In this document: one piece after another, positions 49,670 through 58,113 of the stretch | Position numbering within the stretch: position 1 is the first letter of the stretch | Layout of the letters: the number at the start of each line of letters is the position of its first letter | Assembly: GCA_002722255.1 (NCBI GenBank) | Contig: PBLD01000009.1 | Span: 167,528 to 231,527 of the forward strand | DNA from: Winogradskyella sp. | GTDB lineage: Bacteria; Bacteroidota; Bacteroidia; Flavobacteriales; Flavobacteriaceae | Direction: 5' to 3' | DNA: 64,000 nt | The notes under the pieces: generated by a model | What the model was told of the DNA's origin: nothing | The model's input: only the letters and a program-made list of their open reading frames with translations | Databases searched by the model: none | Made by a program: the position numbers and the translations under genes

Positions 49670-49698
49670 CAAAGATAGACTAGTTTTTAATATCTCAA
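49670..49698 (-). promoter_or_regulatory. tRNA-Val operon promoter
   Basis: On the minus strand TTG (49698-49696), an 18-bp spacer and TATCTTTG (49677-49670), 15 bp before the tRNA 5' end. A perfect Bacteroidota promoter. Confidence 0.75.
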
Positions 49699-49717
49699 AA
49701 TATTTTTTTAAAAAAAA

Positions 49718-50935
49718 TCAAATTATTTCTGCCACCACAAAAGTACTTCCTCCGACGTAAATTAAATCGTCCGTATTTGCATTTAGCTTAGCCGCACCTA
49801 ATGCCTCATTTACAGTAGAATAAGAATTACCTGTAAACCCTTTGTTAAGGAAATACTTCTTTAACAATTCTTCATCTTGTCCACGCTGCACATTTGGTTT
49901 ACAAAAGTAATATGAAGCTTGTTTTGGCAATAAGGATATAATTCCGTCTAAGTCTTTATCGCTTACCACTCCAAAAACAATATGTAGCTTATTGTAGGAC
50001 TCAGCTTGCAATTGTTGCATTGTGTAACTTAAACCTTCCTTATTATGAGCTGTATCGCAAACAATTTTAGGTCGTCGCTGAAGAATTTGCCAACGTCCTT
50101 GTAATCCGGAATTTTTAACGACGTTAAGCAATCCCGTTTTTAAGTTTAAATTTGAAATATCGTAACCCAATTGCCTGAGCACTGTAACAGATTGTATAAC
50201 CGTTTTTTTGTTGTGTTTTTGGTAAGAACCTTTTAAATCACTTTCTAAAACTTCTTCAACCAATTGATCCGCGAAATATATTTCGGAATTTGTAGACTTT
50301 GCTTTAGATGAAAACACCTCTTTGGTTTCATCTTGTGTTTGACCAATTACAACAGGTATATTCTGTTTTATAATTCCAGCTTTTTCACCTGCAATTTTTT
50401 CGAATGTATCTCCTAAAAACTGTACATGATCGAAACCAATGTTGGTAATTACAGAGAGCTCTGGAGTAATGATATTTGTTGAATCTAATCGACCACCTAA
50501 ACCAACTTCGATAATGGCGATATCAACTTTTTGCTTTGCAAAATAATCGAAAGCCATACCAACAGTCATTTCAAAAAAAGACAAATTATTAGATTCTAAA
50601 AAAGTTTTATTTCGCTTTATAAAGCCAATAACAAATTGCTTAGAAACGACTTGTCCATTTATCTTAATTCGTTCTCTGAAATCTTTTAAATGCGGTGATG
50701 TATAAAGCCCGACTTTGTAACCTGCTTCTTGAAGTATAGATGCCAACATGTGGCTTGTAGAGCCTTTTCCATTAGTACCACCAACATGAATTGATTTAAA
50801 TTGTTGTTCTGGATGATTAAGATGTACCGAAAGCTTAATTGTATTAGATAAATCTTTTTTAAACGCAGACTTACCCTTGTTTTGATACATTGGCAGTTGT
50901 TGAAACATCCAATTGACTGTATCAATATATTTCAT
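49718..50935 (-). CDS. folC: Folylpolyglutamate/dihydrofolate synthase FolC
   Basis: 405 residues, a Mur-ligase-type enzyme adding glutamate to dihydropteroate and to folates in the cytoplasm. P-loop GGTNGKGSTS at 52-61; TSPHLKDFRERIKING, IEVGLGGRLDSTN and FDHVQFLG are family motifs, and CDTAHNKEGL marks the C-terminal domain. It lies 3 bp downstream of the TonB gene on the same strand, probably co-transcribed. Confidence 0.9.
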   Translation of the reverse strand: MKYIDTVNWMFQQLPMYQNKGKSAFKKDLSNTIKLSVHLNHPEQQFKSIHVGGTNGKGSTSHMLASILQEAGYKVGLYTSPHLKDFRERIKINGQVVSKQFVIGFIKRNKTFLESNNLSFFEMTVGMAFDYFAKQKVDIAIIEVGLGGRLDSTNIITPELSVITNIGFDHVQFLGDTFEKIAGEKAGIIKQNIPVVIGQTQDETKEVFSSKAKSTNSEIYFADQLVEEVLESDLKGSYQKHNKKTVIQSVTVLRQLGYDISNLNLKTGLLNVVKNSGLQGRWQILQRRPKIVCDTAHNKEGLSYTMQQLQAESYNKLHIVFGVVSDKDLDGIISLLPKQASYYFCKPNVQRGQDEELLKKYFLNKGFTGNSYSTVNEALGAAKLNANTDDLIYVGGSTFVVAEII

Positions 50936-50938
50936 TGG

Positions 50939-51817
50939 TTATTGACCTAAAGTAAAATTAATACTTACAAATCCAATCTGTATGTCAGGAGCGTTCTGAT
51001 CTGGTGTAAACTTAAAAGATAACGCTGTTTTTTTGGCTGCTTCAAACAAGCAACTCCCACCTAATGTTCCTTGAATACCTGGTGTAGCTTTTATAACTTT
51101 ACCACTCTTATTCACTCTTATCTCTACAACCACTAGGCCTTCTTCGTTACAATCTTGGTTATATGTTTTATTAGAAATTTTACTTCTTCCCCCTAATCCA
51201 TATCCTACTCCACCTTTACCAGGTCCTGAACCTCCAAATTTACTTGGAGCATAAGGATTACCATTTAGCTGACCTGAATTCCCTGGTTTATCATCATCAC
51301 CATCACCACCATCATCAGTTCCTTTTGAGTTTTTTACACCTCCAATAAGATTATCAAGATTTTTTACTTTCTCGGCTTCTTCACGTTTTTTGCGTTCTTC
51401 AGCTTCACGCTTTTCGCGTGCTATACGTTCAGCTTCGGATTTTGCCTTTGCTTCGGCATCTGCTTTAGCTTTGGCCTCGGCTTCCTTTTGCTTTTTTATA
51501 GCAATAGCTTCAGCTTCTTCTTGCGTTAAAACATCTTCTGTTTGTGGAGTAGATTCTGCTGGCTCAGTAGGTGTTACTTCAGCTTCTTGTGGCTGAGATT
51601 CTTCAACAACTTCTTCTGTAACAGCTTCTCTGGGTTGACTTAGTGGTTTGCTACCACTACCAACATCTGTAGTTCCAAAATTAACAGCAACACCATATTC
51701 TTCTGGTGGATCTAAATATTGCGGACCAACAAAAAACAACAACAAGAATAACAACAGAGCAATAAGAACTGTTATCCTAGCTGCATTACGTTGATGTATG
51801 GTCTCTAAATATTTCAC
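50939..51817 (-). CDS. TonB-family energy transducer
   Basis: 292 residues. One N-terminal membrane helix (ITVLIALLLFLLLFFVG), a long Pro/Glu then Ala/Lys/Glu-rich periplasmic arm with a charged helix (about 110-155), a Gly-rich stretch, and a C-terminal TonB-like domain (EGLVVVEIRVNKSGKVIKATPG ... ALSFKFTPD). It transmits proton-motive force to outer-membrane receptors or acts in a Tol-like system. Downstream of ExbD- and ExbB-like genes. Confidence 0.8.
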   Translation of the reverse strand: MKYLETIHQRNAARITVLIALLLFLLLFFVGPQYLDPPEEYGVAVNFGTTDVGSGSKPLSQPREAVTEEVVEESQPQEAEVTPTEPAESTPQTEDVLTQEEAEAIAIKKQKEAEAKAKADAEAKAKSEAERIAREKREAEERKKREEAEKVKNLDNLIGGVKNSKGTDDGGDGDDDKPGNSGQLNGNPYAPSKFGGSGPGKGGVGYGLGGRSKISNKTYNQDCNEEGLVVVEIRVNKSGKVIKATPGIQGTLGGSCLFEAAKKTALSFKFTPDQNAPDIQIGFVSINFTLGQ

Positions 51818-51866
51818 TTTATTCTGGTACTTTCAATTCTATTATGGCATTTCAAAAATGATGCCG

Positions 51867-52259
51867 CTAATTAGATTTAACTGCCAAAGTAGATTTTATC
51901 TTATTTCTATTAGCAATGTCCATAATGTAAACAACATGCTTTAGATCAACACTTTCGTCTGAACGTATAGTTATAGTTCTAGAATCTGAATTTCCTAATT
52001 TAGATAACACTTCTGTCTCTAACTGACTTTTGGGTACTTGCTTCATATCTACAAAATACTGAAGATCTTTGTTCACACTTACCGATACGTTTTTAGTTTG
52101 AGTTGTTTTGCTTGTTGAACTCGGTAACAATAAATCTATTGCTTCTGCAGAAACCAATGTAGATGCTATCATGAAAAAGATTAACAACAAGAACACAATA
52201 TCTGTCATAGACGACATATTGAATTCTGGTGTTACTTTATTTCTTCCTCTAATATTCAT
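51867..52259 (-). CDS. ExbD/TolR-family protein
   Basis: 130 residues. One membrane helix near the N-terminus (MTDIVFLLLIFFMIAST) with the conserved Asp (MTDIVFLL), then a periplasmic domain (VSVNKDLQYFVDMKQVPKSQLETEV). Partner of the ExbB-like protein 2 bp upstream. Confidence 0.9.
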   Translation of the reverse strand: MNIRGRNKVTPEFNMSSMTDIVFLLLIFFMIASTLVSAEAIDLLLPSSTSKTTQTKNVSVSVNKDLQYFVDMKQVPKSQLETEVLSKLGNSDSRTITIRSDESVDLKHVVYIMDIANRNKIKSTLAVKSN

Positions 52260-52261
52260 AA

Positions 52262-52966
52262 TTAGATTGGTTCGTTTAAGTGATCTAAAAACTCTACAGA
52301 GTTAGCTTCCATTTGGTACACCACTTTGTTGGTTCTTACCACCAAGTGATTGTACGCTACATAAGCAACAATACCAACTATTAATCCACCTACTGTAGTT
52401 GTCATTGCTGTATATAATCCATCTGCTAAAGATTTAATATCAATAGAACCACCTGAGTTGGCAATTTCAAAAATTGATAAAATCATTCCTATTACAGTTC
52501 CTAAAAACCCTATCATAGGTGCCACACCAGAAATTGTTGCTAGTATACTAACATGCTTTTCTAAGCTATAAATCTCTAATCTACCTGCGTTTTCAATAGC
52601 TGTATTTATATCTTCTAACGGTTTACCAATTCTGGAAATACCTTTACCTATTAATCGAGATACTGGTGAATTTTGCTGCGCACACAACATCTGAGCAGAG
52701 TCTATCTTACCATTACTTACATGGTCTTTAATTTGATTCATAAAGTTTGAATCTACTTTTGAAGCTGCTTTGATGGCAAAAATTCTTTCAAAATAAATAT
52801 ATGTTGCAGCAATAAGAAGTATAAATAACACAAGGATAATTACAATTCCTGAAGGTCCTCCACTTGTAATTAGCTCTATAATAGAAAGTGTTTTTTCTAC
52901 TTGTTCGCCTGAGGTTCCATCAGCTAAAACTTCTGCACCATCTTGAATATTACTTAGTAATATCAT
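52262..52966 (-). CDS. ExbB/TolQ/MotA-family proton channel
   Basis: 234 residues with three membrane segments (IVIILVLFILLIAATYIYF; SILATISGVAPMIGFLGTVIGMI; TTTVGGLIVGIVAYVAY). AxMxGLLGTVxG-type and TTxGLxVxI motifs are those of proton-conducting ExbB/TolQ subunits. First gene of the exbB-exbD-tonB-folC run. Confidence 0.9.
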   Translation of the reverse strand: MILLSNIQDGAEVLADGTSGEQVEKTLSIIELITSGGPSGIVIILVLFILLIAATYIYFERIFAIKAASKVDSNFMNQIKDHVSNGKIDSAQMLCAQQNSPVSRLIGKGISRIGKPLEDINTAIENAGRLEIYSLEKHVSILATISGVAPMIGFLGTVIGMILSIFEIANSGGSIDIKSLADGLYTAMTTTVGGLIVGIVAYVAYNHLVVRTNKVVYQMEANSVEFLDHLNEPI

Positions 52967-53030
52967 ATAATAAATTTTAAGTTATTTAAGTTGTTGTTAA
53001 ATATAACGCTAAGTTTTTAACTTAAGTATA

Positions 53031-54422
53031 TTAAAAAACTACTCTTGTTACCATAAAGGCTGCTGCACCTGCTAAAAATCCAATAAGTGCTAACCAAGAA
53101 ATTTTCTTTAAATACCAGAAAAAGTCAATCTTTTCCATACCCATTGCTACAACACCAGCCGCAGAACCAATAATTAACATACTACCACCTGTACCTGCAG
53201 AATATGCTATAAAGTGCCATAATTCGTTATCCATTGGTTCAGAAAACATTCCTAAACTAGCTGCAACTAAAGGTACGTTGTCGATTACTGCCGAGCCAAC
53301 ACCTAGTAATAATACTACTAAGTCTGACACTCCCTCTCCATGATATTCTGTACCTAGCATTGGCATAGAGTTCTGTAAACTATCTGCAAAACCAAATAAA
53401 ATTCCTAGCGACTCTAAAGCTGCAACTGCCATTAATATTCCTAAGAAGAATAAGATACTTGGCAATTCTATTTTAGAAAGTGAGTAATGCACAGGACTAT
53501 GGTTTGCGTGCGAATCATGTTCCGATGTTTCTGCTGATGAAATTGCAAACTTAGAATTACTGTATACTTCGGCAAAAATAGCCACCACACCAAGCGAAAG
53601 CATCATACCTACATATGGAGGCAAATGCGTAATTACTTTAAAAACTGGAACAAATATAATTGCACCTAGACCTAAGAATAACATAGTAGAACTAAACTTA
53701 TTCTTTGGTTTATTATCTTCTTCTTGTAATTCTACTGTACCCTTAAATGCAGGAAGTAAAGACGCTATAAAAGTTGGTACTGCCATACATAATATAGAAG
53801 GTATAAACAAATACGAGAATAACTTACCTGTAGACACCTTATCTCCTATCCAAAGCATTGTTGTTGTAACATCTCCGATAGGTGACCATGCACCACCTGC
53901 ATTTGCGGCAATAATAATTAAACCTGCAAACCAAATTCTTACGTCTCTGTCTTTTACAATTTTTTGTAATATTGAAATTAAAACAATTGTAGCTGTTAGG
54001 TTATCTATAATAGCTGATAAGATAAAAGCTAAAATTGAAAACATCCAAAGTAACTTCTTTCTACTGTTGAAGTTTACTGCTGACTTAATTGTTGAAAAAC
54101 CATCAAAATAATCTATGATTTCAACTATGGTCATAGCACCTAGAAGGAATACTAAAATCTCGGCTGTTTTCCCCAAATGATGGAGTAAGGTCTCCTCCAT
54201 GAGATGCATCTTATCTTCATGATTTAAAAGACCAAAATTTTCCATTAGACTATGTTTGGCAGAATCAAACCATTGTGTAAAATCATCAATTCCTAGAGAT
54301 ATCAATGCCCAACTTATAGCCATCATTACTAAGGCTGGGATTAGTTTATCTATTTTAATATTATGCTCTAACGTAATGGCTAAGTAACCAAATACAAATA
54401 CGAGAATTATTACGGTTTCCAT
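53031..54422 (-). CDS. nhaD: Na+/H+ antiporter NhaD
   Basis: 463 residues with about 12 hydrophobic segments. The N-terminal half includes LLGAMTIVEIIDYFDGF, AIIDNLTATIVLISIL and NAGGAWSPIGDVTTTMLW, and the C-terminal half DNVPLVAASLGMF and GTGGSMLIIGSAAGVVAMG. These are arsenite-permease-like/NhaD signatures. It exports sodium in exchange for protons at the inner membrane, fitting a marine host. Confidence 0.85.
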   Translation of the reverse strand: METVIILVFVFGYLAITLEHNIKIDKLIPALVMMAISWALISLGIDDFTQWFDSAKHSLMENFGLLNHEDKMHLMEETLLHHLGKTAEILVFLLGAMTIVEIIDYFDGFSTIKSAVNFNSRKKLLWMFSILAFILSAIIDNLTATIVLISILQKIVKDRDVRIWFAGLIIIAANAGGAWSPIGDVTTTMLWIGDKVSTGKLFSYLFIPSILCMAVPTFIASLLPAFKGTVELQEEDNKPKNKFSSTMLFLGLGAIIFVPVFKVITHLPPYVGMMLSLGVVAIFAEVYSNSKFAISSAETSEHDSHANHSPVHYSLSKIELPSILFFLGILMAVAALESLGILFGFADSLQNSMPMLGTEYHGEGVSDLVVLLLGVGSAVIDNVPLVAASLGMFSEPMDNELWHFIAYSAGTGGSMLIIGSAAGVVAMGMEKIDFFWYLKKISWLALIGFLAGAAAFMVTRVVF

Positions 54423-54438
54423 AAATTAAGGGATATTT

Positions 54439-55668
54439 TTATATTAATTGTCTTAGTGCAATTTCAAATGCGGTTTCACTAATTCCGACTCCAGTAGGGT
54501 TGTTATCTTTAACTTCTTTAAGGGCTTTTTTAATAACATCTGAAGTGTCTTTAAAAATTGCCTCATCTGTCATTAAAACCTTACGTTCCATAAAATAAGC
54601 AAATACCCTTGCCATTCCACAATTAGAAATAAAATCTGGAATTAAGCTAGTTTTTTGATCTGTATGCTCCATTATAGGACCAAAGAAAATCTCTTTATCC
54701 GCAAAAGGTACATTTGCGCCACAGGTTATAACTTCTAAGCCTGTATCTATCATCTGATCAATCTGCTCTTTTGTTACCAATCTAGATGCTGCACATGGTG
54801 CAAATATTTCAGTCTCTAAAGACCATATTCTTTGGTTTATCTCATCAAATGGAATAAGGTTATCAGCTACAAGTGTATTACCATTTTTGTTAAGATATAA
54901 ATTAGTAATTTCTTCGAAAGAAAAACCTTCTTCTCTAATAAGACCACCTACTCTATCAATTATACCAACAACTTTAGCACCCATTTGCGCAAAATAAAAT
55001 GCAGCAGCAGCACCAACATTACCAAATCCTTGTACAACAACACGTTTTCCTTTTATAGAATTTCCATCTATATCGTAAAAATGTTTGGCAGCAACGGCAA
55101 CGCCATACCCAGTAATCATGTCTGCAACAGTATATTTTCTAGACACATCTGGAGAATATTCAGGATTTTCAATAACCTTTATTACCCCTTGTCTTAACTG
55201 ACCTATTCTGTTGATTTTATCTGCTTGAGTTGGCTTAAAATGGCCTTCAAAAACACCTTCTTGTGGATGCCATACACCACTTTCTTCTGTAATAGGAATA
55301 ACTTCGTGTATTTCATCTACATTAAGATCTCCACCTGTTCCGTAGTAACTTTTTAACAAAGGTGAAACCGCTGCATACCAACGTTCTAAAACACCTTTTT
55401 TTCTAGGATCTTGCGGGTCAAAGTTTATTCCAGATTTTGCTCCTCCAATTGCCGGACCAGATACTGTAAATTTAACTTCCATAGTTTTAGCTAATGATAG
55501 AACCTCATTCATATCTAAGCCTTTACGCATTCTGGTTCCGCCTCCTGCAGCACCTCCTCTTAATGAATTTATAACCGTCCAGCCTTCTGCTTCGGTTTCT
55601 GGATCGTTCCAATGGAACACTATTTCTGGGGATTTATCTTCGTACTTCTGAAGTAACTCTTTTATCAA
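54439..55668 (-). CDS. Glu/Leu/Phe/Val dehydrogenase
   Basis: 409 residues. Oxidative deamination of amino acids with NAD(P)+. GGAAGGGTRMRKGLDMNEVLSLAKTM and GPAIGGAKSGINFDP form the substrate site with the catalytic Lys region, and VVVQGFGNVGAAAAFYFAQMGAKVVGI is the Rossmann dinucleotide motif (GxGNVG). Substrate specificity is not evident. 16 bp upstream of nhaD on the same strand. Confidence 0.85.
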   Translation of the reverse strand: MIKELLQKYEDKSPEIVFHWNDPETEAEGWTVINSLRGGAAGGGTRMRKGLDMNEVLSLAKTMEVKFTVSGPAIGGAKSGINFDPQDPRKKGVLERWYAAVSPLLKSYYGTGGDLNVDEIHEVIPITEESGVWHPQEGVFEGHFKPTQADKINRIGQLRQGVIKVIENPEYSPDVSRKYTVADMITGYGVAVAAKHFYDIDGNSIKGKRVVVQGFGNVGAAAAFYFAQMGAKVVGIIDRVGGLIREEGFSFEEITNLYLNKNGNTLVADNLIPFDEINQRIWSLETEIFAPCAASRLVTKEQIDQMIDTGLEVITCGANVPFADKEIFFGPIMEHTDQKTSLIPDFISNCGMARVFAYFMERKVLMTDEAIFKDTSDVIKKALKEVKDNNPTGVGISETAFEIALRQLI

Positions 55669-55738
55669 TTTTAGTAAGTTTTTATTTGTAACAAATATAA
55701 AAAACTAAAAACCCTAAAAAGTGAATTAAATATTAATT

Positions 55739-56806
55739 TTAAGATTTAGGATTTAAAATTTTTCCTGAAGAATGATCTTGCTTTGCTCCTGTAACGCTTT
55801 TGAGGCAATTAACTTCATTTCTATCTCTGAGAATACCCAATAGACCAAACACTAGAGCCTCCTTAAATTCAATTATTTGGTTATCAGGAATTACAATTTT
55901 AGACTTCGTTTTTAATTTAAGTCGTTCTATTAAAAAATCATTGTAAGCTCCTCCGCCTGTAATGAGTGTACTCGATACTTTGTCTTTTAAAACTAAAGCT
56001 ATTTGTATAGAGATATGTTCAGTAAAAGTTCTTAGTATATCTTCGGTCTTAAGCTCTAATTTATCAATAATAGGAAAGACATGTGTTTTCACCCATTCTA
56101 ACCCTAACGATTTTGGCGCAGATTGTTTATAAAATTCGAGTTGATTTAATTGGTTTAACAAGCCTTCGTGTACATTTCCTTTTGATGCTATTTTTCCACG
56201 ATCATCATATTCTAAGTCAACTTTTGAAACATAATGATTAATCACAATATTAACTGGGCAAATATCGAAAGCTATTCGTTTTTCATTTTCTTCAAATGAG
56301 ACATTGGCAAACCCACCTAAATTCAAACAATAATCATAGTTATAAAAAAGCAACCTATCACCTATTGGCACTAACGGAGCGCCTTGTCCACCGAATTCAA
56401 CATCTTGTACTCTAAAATCGCAAATAACTTTTTGTTGTAATTTATCTGCTAAAACCGTTCTATTTCCTATTTGATAAGTAAGCTTGTTTTCGGGTTGATG
56501 AAGTGCTGTATGTCCATGGGAAGACACAAAGTCTATCTCATTAAGGTTGTACTTAGCTATGAAAGTCTTTATTACGTTCGCCAAATACTTGGAATAAGCG
56601 ATATCTAATTCTCTTAATTCTTCAAGAGATTTGTTTACAAGATTGCTTAAATCAGTTTTCCATTTGGTTGAGTATTTTAGAGTTTCCGCATGATGAATTT
56701 TGAAGCTCCAATCCTTATGAAAATTATAAACTGCATAAATAATATCTATACCATCTAATGAGGTACCAGACATTACAGCTACAACTTTATATTCAGTTTT
56801 TATCAT
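55739..56806 (-). CDS. anmK: Anhydro-N-acetylmuramic acid kinase AnmK
   Basis: 355 residues. Phosphorylates and opens 1,6-anhydro-MurNAc from recycled cell wall. VMSGTSLDGIDI at 11-22 (ATP-binding), DFVSSHGHTALHQP, DFRVQDVEFGGQGAPLVPIGD and TGGGAYNDFLIERL are the family signatures. Divergent from the acyl-CoA dehydrogenase. Confidence 0.95.
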   Translation of the reverse strand: MIKTEYKVVAVMSGTSLDGIDIIYAVYNFHKDWSFKIHHAETLKYSTKWKTDLSNLVNKSLEELRELDIAYSKYLANVIKTFIAKYNLNEIDFVSSHGHTALHQPENKLTYQIGNRTVLADKLQQKVICDFRVQDVEFGGQGAPLVPIGDRLLFYNYDYCLNLGGFANVSFEENEKRIAFDICPVNIVINHYVSKVDLEYDDRGKIASKGNVHEGLLNQLNQLEFYKQSAPKSLGLEWVKTHVFPIIDKLELKTEDILRTFTEHISIQIALVLKDKVSSTLITGGGAYNDFLIERLKLKTKSKIVIPDNQIIEFKEALVFGLLGILRDRNEVNCLKSVTGAKQDHSSGKILNPKS

Positions 56807-56829
56807 ATTAGTAAAAATAATATTACTTA

Positions 56830-56860
56830 TTGAAAATACAGCAAGAAAGCGTTATCTTTG
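56830..56860 (+). promoter_or_regulatory. Promoter of acyl-CoA dehydrogenase gene
   Basis: TTG at 56830-56832, a 20-bp spacer and TATCTTTG at 56853-56860, 37 bp before the ATG. Confidence 0.75.
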
Positions 56861-56897
56861 CATGAATTTTTTAACAAATCAATAATTAATTTACTAT

Positions 56898-58040
56898 ATG
56901 GATTTTAGCTTAACTGAAGAACATTTAATGATTCGTGATGCTGCCAGAGATTTTGCTCAAACAGAATTACTTCCTGGTGTTATAGAACGTGATAATACAC
57001 AAACTTTTCCGGACGAATTAGTTCGTAAAATGGGCGAATTAGGATTTATGGGAATTATGGTAGACCCAAAGTATGGTGGTAGTGGTATGGACGCTATTTC
57101 CTATGTATTAATTATGGAAGAGTTATCTAAAATCGATGCTTCTGCTTCGGTAATGGTATCTGTAAATAATTCTTTGGTTTGTTATGGTCTTGAGGCATTT
57201 GGTACTGAAGAGCAAAAACAAAAATACCTCACAAAACTAGCTACTGGAGAGCAAATTGGCGCTTTTTGTTTAAGTGAACCTGAAGCAGGTAGTGACGCAA
57301 CATCGCAAAGAACAACTGCAATTGATATGGGTGATCATTATGTAATTAATGGTACAAAAAACTGGATTACCAATGGTGGTCGTTCTGATGTTTACTTGGT
57401 AATTGCGCAAACAGACAGAGAAAAAGGTCACAGAGGAATCAATGCATTTATTGTTGAAAAAGGCACTCCTGGTTTTGATATTGGTCCTAAAGAAGATAAG
57501 CTTGGTATTAGAGGAAGTGATACACATACACTTCAATTTAACGATGTTAAAGTACCAAAAGAAAACAGAATTGGTGAAGACGGATTTGGTTTTAAATTTG
57601 CAATGAAAACACTTTCTGGTGGACGTATTGGTATTGCTGCACAAGCTTTAGGTATTGCTTCTGGAGCTTACGAGTTAGCTTTAAAATACAGTAAAGAGCG
57701 TAAAGCTTTTGGTACCGAAATTTGTAACCACCAAGCTATTGCTTTTAAACTTGCAGATATGTATACTGAAATTGAAGCCGCACGTATGTTAGTAATGAAA
57801 GCTGCTTGGGATAAAGACCAAGGGAATAATTACGATATGTCTAGTGCTATGGCAAAATTATACGCTAGTAAAGTTGCAATGGAACAAACGGTTGAAGCTG
57901 TACAAATACATGGTGGAAATGGTTTTGTAAAAGAATACCACGTAGAGCGTTTAATGCGTGATGCAAAAATCACTCAGATTTATGAAGGTACTTCTGAAAT
58001 CCAAAAGATTGTAATTTCTAGAGGTGTTATTAAAGAATAA
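56898..58040 (+). CDS. Acyl-CoA dehydrogenase
   Basis: 380 residues, FAD-dependent alpha,beta-dehydrogenation of acyl-CoA in fatty-acid or branched amino-acid breakdown. AFCLSEPEAGSDA and WITNGGRSDVYLVIAQT are the FAD/substrate motifs; the C-terminal QIYEGTSEIQ holds the usual catalytic Glu of short-chain type enzymes, and QIHGGNGFVKEYHVERLMRDAK is typical. Strong own promoter and a bidirectional terminator downstream. Confidence 0.9.
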   Translation: MDFSLTEEHLMIRDAARDFAQTELLPGVIERDNTQTFPDELVRKMGELGFMGIMVDPKYGGSGMDAISYVLIMEELSKIDASASVMVSVNNSLVCYGLEAFGTEEQKQKYLTKLATGEQIGAFCLSEPEAGSDATSQRTTAIDMGDHYVINGTKNWITNGGRSDVYLVIAQTDREKGHRGINAFIVEKGTPGFDIGPKEDKLGIRGSDTHTLQFNDVKVPKENRIGEDGFGFKFAMKTLSGGRIGIAAQALGIASGAYELALKYSKERKAFGTEICNHQAIAFKLADMYTEIEAARMLVMKAAWDKDQGNNYDMSSAMAKLYASKVAMEQTVEAVQIHGGNGFVKEYHVERLMRDAKITQIYEGTSEIQKIVISRGVIKE

Positions 58041-58061
58041 TATTTCAATTATATAAAATTG

Positions 58062-58095
58062 AAAAGGCTTCGCATATAATGTTGAAGCCTTTTTT
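58062..58095. terminator. Bidirectional terminator between acyl-CoA dehydrogenase and histidine kinase genes
   Basis: AAAAGGCTTC (58062-58071) and GAAGCCTTTT (58084-58093), a 10-bp stem with flanking A and T runs, between convergent genes. Confidence 0.85.
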
Positions 58096-58113
58096 ATTGT
58101 CATAATCTAAAAA

